Shown here in pieces: positions 58,536 through 64,000 of a stretch of 64,000 bases of DNA. Origin of the DNA: Bretschneidera sinensis. Taxonomy: Eukaryota; Streptophyta; Magnoliopsida; Brassicales; Akaniaceae. Where the stretch lies: positions 142,374,828 to 142,438,827 of the forward strand of contig CM043700.1 in NCBI GenBank assembly GCA_023935145.1. The letters are read 5' to 3'. The notes below the pieces were generated by a model. The model was given only the letters and a program-made list of their open reading frames with translations. It was not told the origin of the DNA and did no database searches. Made by a program: the position numbers and the translations under genes. Each line of letters opens with the position of its first letter. The first letter of the stretch is position 1.

Positions 58536-58541
58536 AAAACT

Positions 58542-59903
58542 TGTTGTGCGAAAATATACCTAAATAAATAGGTGAATAATCGTACTTGTTTTACTTGCAA
58601 GTGCACAAGGTCAACAGTGTAGTATAGTGTGCGAATGCAAGATCATCTCCACAGGGATTGGTAAAGTTCAGTTTAGAATTTTATTCGCAATATAAAAAGA
58701 TAGAAATAATAAAAGTGTTGAGAAATAATAAAGATAAAATACTAAGGATAAAGGCGTAGGGACTTGATATCCACCACTAATTATGCTACCACAATATAAT
58801 AGTATGCCAATGCTTTATTCATGCCATGTATACCTACTGGTCGCCAACCTAAGGGCATGGTATCTACTCCTTAAGCTATTGATTTCCCTAAGCAACGAGT
58901 TAGGCATGGTATCTACTCTAACTATTTTCTTCCTTAAGGGATTCAGCATGGTATCTGCTTGAGTTGTTCCTTAAGAAAACATAAGTACTATGGAAATCGA
59001 CAACCACATGAGACCTAGGGCATGGTATCTACTCCCGGTTTCCCATATTGATTAACCCGGGTATCCGGATAAGATATCCCTTGTTACTAATGTTAGACCC
59101 AGGACTCGGTCATCCAAATTGATCTAACTAACAAGTCCATACCACATGCACATATTGATCAGACATATACATATGAGGAATTTAAATAAAAGCAGGTATT
59201 AATCAAGTTTAAGCAACACAACATAAATATTGCAAATGCGCCAATACTAAATTTATTGAGTAAACATAATTAGGGCTTCAACCAAGCCCTACTAAGAATT
59301 TAATTACACATAATAAAATAAAAAGGAAAGAAGAAACCCGAGAGAAGAGGCGTCAATTCTGCTCCACGGTCTCCTTCTCCAAGCTAAAGCAAAAGAGAAA
59401 AGTGTTTTCTATCTAAGGTGTAAGGTATCTTTTTGTGTGTGAGTTACAAGTGTATTTATAGGTCTTTGAGAAGTCCTAATAGACCCATGAGTTTCTAAAC
59501 TTTCCTAAAACACAAAACTCCTTTATTTCCAAAATAGAGTTATTTTCAAAATAGGGTTATTTCCAAAATAGAGTTCTGCAGTTTACTATTCACGCCTGTA
59601 CATTTGCGCTCGATCGCATGTGTCCTTGCGCTCGATCGCAGTGTGCGCTCGATCCTATAAGTGTGCGCACGACCGTATGTGCGCTCGATCGCACTGCATG
59701 TGCGCTCGATCGCACTCTGTCCAGAAAGTGCTCCAGGGCTTCTAGATTTCTTCCTTAAAGTGCCAAAACTGCTTCTTTTTCTCCAAGACCCTATAAAAAC
59801 ATGTAAAACACACAAATGGAGTAAAAGATACCAAATTAACATAATAAAGGATATAACAAGTGTAAATAAGGGGGCTTAAATATGTATATTTAAGCGTCTA
59901 TCA
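58542..59903 (-). repeat. 5' LTR of the nested gypsy element, 1362 bp
   Basis: Same length and ends as the LTR at 54471-55832, with about 0.9 percent difference by eye. The palindromic motif cluster lies at 59597-59714. Confidence 0.93.
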
Positions 59904-59908
59904 ACCCT
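59904..59908 (+). other. Target-site duplication ACCCT, right copy
   Basis: ACCCT follows the LTR edge 'gtctatca'; the integrase frame resumes with 'ttctcggagcaacc'. Confidence 0.92.
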
Positions 59909-60726
59909 TTCTCGGAGCAACCGGCTAACGAAAGTACCTCATAGTTGCAATAGATTATTTTACAAAATGGGTGGAAGCTGAACCCTTGGCCAGCATCACT
60001 GATTTTCAAGCCCGAGCCTTCATGTGGAAATCAATCGTATGTCGGTTTGGAGTACCACAAATGTTAGTGACAGACAACGGCAAACAGTTTGACAGTGTTC
60101 GGTTCAAAATATTTTGCGATGAATTACACATTGACCATCGTTTTTCTTCGGTTGGATACCCACAAGCAAATGGACAAGCCGAAGTTACCAACCGAACGAT
60201 CTTGCAAGGCATTAAAAGGCGAATAGACGAAGCAGATAAGTAGTGGACAGACCATTTACCCAACATACTTTGGGCATATCGAACCACGACTCGAGCACCC
60301 ACCGGGGAAACCCCTTTCTTCATGACTTATGGGTCCGAGGCAGTCATCCCCTTGGAAATAGGAGTACCTTCCTTGCGAGTTCAGAACTTCGAGGAACGAA
60401 GCAATGAGGAAGCCCTTCGCACGAACGCCGATCTTTTCGATGAAGCCCGAGACAAAGCCCAAATCCGACTTGCCGTTTATCAGCAGCGAGCTACCAGGTA
60501 CTTCAATTCAAGAGTAAAAGTAAGACACTTCTGTCTCCATGACCTCGTCTTGCGAAAGAACGAAGTATCTAGGCCCCGAGAATCAGGCAAACTAGTCTCT
60601 AATTGGGAAGGGCCATATCGAATCAAAAAATTATGCCGTCCTGGCACTTTTGAACTCGAAGAATTGAACGGAAAAGCCATTCCTCATACTTGGAATGCGG
60701 AACATCTTCGACGTTTTTATCAATAA
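59909..60726 (+). pseudogene. Tat integrase, core and C-terminal part (right of the nested element)
   Basis: A stop (TAA) lies near 59926. 'FTKWVEAEPLASITDFQA', 'VTDNGKQFDS' and 'YPQANGQAEVTNRTI' give the second Asp and the Glu of the D-D-E triad. A TAG at 60241 interrupts before 'ILWAYRTTTRAPTGETPF'. The C-terminal part runs through 'VLRKNEVSRPRESGKLVSNW' and 'EGPYRIKKL' to a TAA at 60724. Confidence 0.87.
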
Positions 60727-60923
60727 AAAGTGTTGCGCATATGTAAACAGTCTTGTTTTATATATTAAAGACTTTACTTATATCTGTCTTTCTGCCGACT
60801 AAAACAAAAAACCTAAACCAAGGCAAAGTAGGGCACCAACAGCCTCAAAATACAACACAAAACACTGGCCGGGCCAAAACAACAAAAAAAAGGGGCTATG
60901 ACAGATTGCCCTCAACCTAAGCC
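60727..60923. other. Spacer between integrase and the antisense ORF
   Basis: A-rich, no coding signal. It is probably the shared 3' end of the sense pol and antisense transcripts. Confidence 0.5.
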
Positions 60924-63033
60924 CTACTGATCTCCAAGGGCAGGAGACCCCGTGCCTGATCGCCCGTCACGGTCCTGTCCATCAGCATGCTCCTCGTCTG
61001 AAGCCAGCAGCTCCTCATCCTCGGGCCCCAGTAGGTCCAACGCGGAGAAATCGAGCTCCGGGTACATGGCCTCGACCTTCCCTTTGGCCTCCATGAACCC
61101 CGTAAGGTACTGTTGGCCACCCTCGAAAACGATGGCCAGGCGATAGGCCTCCGAACTCTAGAAGGACGCCAAGGCTTCCTCCACGGCCGCCCTGGTACGA
61201 GCCTCAGCCTCCTCTGCAGCGGCTCGAAGACGAGCCTCGGCCTCCTCCGCTACGGCTCTAAGGCGAGCCTCGACCTCCTCTACAGCTGCCCGAGCAGTGG
61301 CTTCAGCTTTGGCTTTAGTCAGGACAGCGGACTCCAAGGAAGCCTGCAGCAGGCAAACGGCCTCTTTCTTCTCCTCCAGCTGGCACTGGGTACGCCCTAG
61401 GAGCTCCGCTGTCTCCATGCAGCGACGTGTGGCCGCGCCCACCAGAACACCCATCTGAGACCAGAAGCCATGTGTGAAAACAAAATTCGGTGAAAACAAC
61501 GTAAAGCAAAGTGAGAACAGAATCTAATCTGAGAAGCCAAAGCCTCGGTCGTCGCACAAAGAGAGTCCGTGGTCTTTCGACCCAACTCAGCAATATCGCG
61601 AGGAGGGGTGTCCTTAAACAGATGTTCCCTCGCCACCTGAGGGTGTGCGAAGACAGAGTCGTCTGTCCTGATGGCCCAGTTGGGCATGAAGATCGAGGCC
61701 TCCGAAGCCACCCCTTGGCTAGGGCCTGGGATAATGGAAGTCCCCGTAGTCACGGGTATCGACGTCGGGGCACTGCAGACCGGAGGTGTCTCTGACTGGG
61801 TCGGTGGCCTTGGAGGAGTCTCCAAGTCGATCGGAGTCGGAGATGGAGCTCGGGGCCTCTTCTTGGGCCGCGAAGTCGAGACCGTTTGCTTCTCGGACCG
61901 AGCCGACCTCCTCTGCTCCAATATCAATTTCTTGGCATGCTCTCGGGCATGGGCAGCCGCCTCCATCTCTGATCAAAACACACAAACAGAAGAAGGAAAT
62001 AGCGTAAGTACAAATCACAGGATAACGATGTAAAACAAAAATAAAGAAAGTAAAAGGTAAACCAAAGCCTTTACCGCTCTCAAGCGAAGGCTCGGGGCAC
62101 GAAGAACAAAGACCTCGCCGGGCCAGTTCTTCATTGTCATATAGGACCCCGACGTCCAAAGGCAAGGCCACCATGGCGTTTTCCGTTTCTTGCTCATACG
62201 GAAGAAGGCCCGCCTTTTTGCATTTCTCGGTGCGGTCCATACTCCACGCACGAGGTAAGCCGAAGTCTTCGGCAGATTGGATGAAAAAGAAATTCTTCTT
62301 CCACCTTTTGATAGATGAAAGGGTCTTCTTCAGCAACCTCCTCCTCGACCGAGTACTGAAGACCACCCACCCTGTCTGACCATGCCGGCTGATCAAGAAG
62401 TGGGGCTTAAAAATATCCATCGTCATAGGTCGGCCCACTTCTAAGCAAACACAGATAAAGGCCATGATCAACCGTACCGAATTGGGCACCAGCTGACACA
62501 GCGCTATATCAAAGTACTTAAGAATCGTACAAAAGTAGGGGTGAAGGGGAAACCGGAGCCCGGCCTGCATGTGATGCTCGTACACGCAGACTCCAACGGG
62601 GCTCGGTCAGGGAGGACATCACAAGCCCTCTCTCCCACCTTGGCCAGCCGAAGACCATACTCGCCCGGAATGCGGTATGTCTTCCTAATCACCTCCAAAT
62701 CCTCCTCCCTCAGTTAACTAGGGATCTCGTTGGCTATATAGTTCCATTCCTCTCTCTCCTCTCCAGCCGAGGTCTCCTTAATATCGGTCAACACCCTAAG
62801 AGTGTCCTCACCAGACGAGGACTCTTCCTGATACTCCCTTCCCACCTCCAAAGGAACGTAGGGCACTAGTGCCATGGGGTCTGCCCTTGGCATGCCCGTT
62901 ACCGGGGCATTCCCCCAGAAGAAGACGAGGACACCTCTACTTCTTCGGAGCTGCTGCCGCTCGTACCATCTACACTACTCCTACCGTTACTACTACTAGG
63001 CCTATCACGGTATGTATCAAACGAAGAAGACAT
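60924..63033 (-). pseudogene. Antisense ORF of the Tat element ('putative gypsy type transposon' protein), spliced-looking and decayed
   Basis: On the minus strand it starts MSSSFDTYRDRPSSSNG at 63033. The conserved core reads 'TYRIPGEYGLRLAKVGERAC', then after a frameshift near 62600 'YEHHMQAGLRFPLHPYFCTI' and 'ALCQLVPNSVRLIMAFI', matching the Transposase_28-type domain found in plant gypsy elements. A GT-AG intron fits at about 62074-61969, joining to 'EAAAHAREHAKKLILEQRRS'. A second intron probably lies at about 61530-61460 with a lost donor. The end is an Ala/Glu-rich coiled coil (about 61450-61160) and an acidic tail to 60924. Function unknown. Frameshifts at about 62888 and 62600 and stops near 62718 and 61160 disable it. 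Confidence 0.72.
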
Positions 63034-63602
63034 GATGTAAATATGAAAGAGATGAACTCACCAAAGTCCGAAGGATTCGGACTTGAACCCCTCCTGAATT
63101 CCTCCCAAACGTTCGGTATGTCCAAGAGCATTCCTCTCCAAGATCTCGCGAACGCCACGATCACACAATAGACCCCAGCACCAAAAAACTACGCTCAGCG
63201 TTGAGACATGACAGAAATACGAAAAAGAAAATTCTCTTTGAAGGGACGAGGACGAGGACTCTCAAACCCAATTGGGACGAGGCCGAGGACTCTCACTAAA
63301 AATACTATGAAAATAAAAGGAGATTATAAAATGAGCAAGGAAGAAGGGGAAGCCAAAGCCCCTTATATAGGGAAAGGGTCACGGCCAACGAGGACCATTT
63401 AATGCAAACGCAGGAACCAAGGGGACTCTTTAGAGTCCCCAAGCGACCGGCACACTTTCCAAGGGGCGTTATGTCCTTCGAGGTGGCCGTCGTTTTCCCT
63501 AAAATGGCTGTTTAAAATTCCAAGGTAACATGACTCGTCATTTACGCAGGCAAGGCCACGTGTTACCTCAGCCGCCGTCTTGGACAAGAAACACTTTCCC
63601 GT
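63034..63602. other. Tat 3' noncoding region before the minisatellite
   Basis: No coding region is recognised. It includes the likely promoter of the antisense ORF, with a 'cttatataggg' stretch at 63361-63371 (TATA-like on the minus strand: ccctatataag). Confidence 0.5.
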
Positions 63603-64000
63603 AGCTCTACGTGTCCTCGGACCCATGGTATTCTTGGCCGAGGAGATGAATTGCTCCACTGGTCCTCGGCCCACTCTCTTCAAGGTCCGAGGAGATGGAT
63701 TGCTCCACGTGTCCTCGGACCCAGAGTATTCTTGGCCGAGGAGATAGATTGCTCCACGTGTCCTCGGATCCATAATATTCTTGGCCGAGGAGATGGATTG
63801 CTCCACGTGTCCTCGGACCCATGGTATTCTTGGCCGCGGAGATGGATTGCTCCACAAGTCCTCGGACCCATGGTATTCTTGGCCGAGGAGATGGATTGCT
63901 CCACTGGTCCTCAGCCCACTCTCTTCAAGGTCCGAGGAGATGGATTGCTCCACGTGTCCTCGGACCCATGGTATTCTTGGTTGAGGAGATGGATTGCTCC
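63603..64000. repeat. 49-bp minisatellite, about 8 units, running off the right edge
   Basis: The anchor 'tgctccac' recurs at 63652, 63701, 63750, 63799, 63848, 63897, 63946 and 63995, exactly 49 bp apart; a diverged unit starts at 63603. Two unit types alternate: one with 'cccatggtattcttggcc' and one with 'cccactctcttcaaggtcc'. The second type recurs after five units. Open frames on the minus strand here are repeat artefacts. Confidence 0.96.

Larger units (their letters stand above)
54471..59903 (-). mobile_element. Young non-autonomous gypsy element nested in the Tat integrase
   Basis: 5433 bp on the minus strand: 5' LTR 59903-58542, primer site 58535-58516, leader, one gag-like ORF 58201-57233, long 3' noncoding part, polypurine tract, 3' LTR 55832-54471. 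Flanking ACCCT duplications are perfect. There is no protease, RT or integrase. LTR layout and the 3' noncoding motifs resemble those of the gypsy element at 21-29 kb, so the two are related families. Confidence 0.92.
49171..64000 (+). mobile_element. Tat-lineage Ty3/gypsy retrotransposon, partial (right end outside the window)
   Basis: Order: 5' LTR (49171-49834), primer site, gag, protease, RT, RNase H, second RNase H, integrase, then an antisense ORF and a minisatellite-bearing 3' region. A second RNase H plus a long 3' region with an antisense ORF is characteristic of the Tat group. Many stops and frameshifts are present, and the integrase is split by the element at 54471-59903. The 3' LTR is not in the window. 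Confidence 0.85.

Noticed and set aside
60952..62033. Plus-strand ORFs of 64-120 codons
   Set aside because: They are shadows of the minus-strand antisense ORF, whose conserved blocks show the true strand.
63399..63953. Minus-strand open frames of up to 184 codons with repeated peptide blocks
   Set aside because: They are translations of the 49-bp minisatellite, which cycles through all three frames because 49 is not a multiple of 3.
63603..64000. CRISPR-like array
   Set aside because: The repeats are contiguous 49-bp units with no unique spacers, in a plant retrotransposon; this is a minisatellite.
1..64000. tRNA, rRNA or organellar insertions
   Set aside because: No tRNA cloverleaf with A and B boxes, rRNA segment or plastid/mitochondrial gene was noticed by eye; a tRNAscan and an organelle search would be decisive.

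Overview
The window is plant nuclear DNA, almost certainly from a eudicot and probably a woody one. It has multi-exon genes with GT-AG introns, AT-rich intergenic DNA, a PLS-class pentatricopeptide gene, CYP704-type P450s and heavily nested LTR retrotransposons. I cannot name the species from sequence alone. All coordinates come from reading the sequence by eye, without alignment software.

Left part (1-17.7 kb), gene-bearing: the 3' end of a GT47/exostosin glycosyltransferase (1-570, MUR3/XLT2-like); an ATS3-type embryo-specific protein in 3 exons (4966-6088); OMA1, the mitochondrial inner-membrane metalloprotease, in 3 exons (8809-11810); an intronless E/E+ PPR gene (12623-14275); and a CYP704-type P450 pseudogene split by a probable solo LTR and missing its middle exons (15519-17704).

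Region 18.2-31.3 kb is one rearranged Ty1/copia element with an Athila-like Ty3/gypsy element nested in its pol. A 5-bp target duplication (CATAT) proves the nesting. Two blocks of the copia element lie in inverted orientation. One block carries the copia LTR end, primer-binding site and gag start. The other carries copia IN-C to RT-N together with the first part of the gypsy 5' LTR.

Region 31.3-41.1 kb holds short repeats and a second CYP704-type pseudogene. It is broken by a stop codon, a 1-bp insertion and a 3.6-kb copia element that has lost its integrase (target duplication GAGAA). Region 41.5-43.55 kb is an intact-looking 3-exon alpha-L-fucosidase gene on the minus strand. AT-rich DNA follows, then a broken N-terminal fragment of a 3-ketoacyl-CoA synthase (48680-49022).

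From 49.17 kb to the right edge lies a degraded Tat-lineage Ty3/gypsy element. It has an LTR, gag, PR, RT, two RNase H domains, IN, a spliced-looking antisense ORF (63033 to 60924) and a 49-bp minisatellite that runs off the window. A young non-autonomous gypsy element (54471-59903, minus strand, target duplication ACCCT) sits inside its integrase. That element has two 1362-bp LTRs with 12 mismatches by eye and one intact gag-like ORF without pol.

No operon-like or defence-like system is present. The most unusual content is the structural history of the retroelements: paired inversions, palindromic TGCGATCGATCGCA-type motifs shared by two gypsy families, and three conserved polypurine-like tracts in their 3' noncoding regions.
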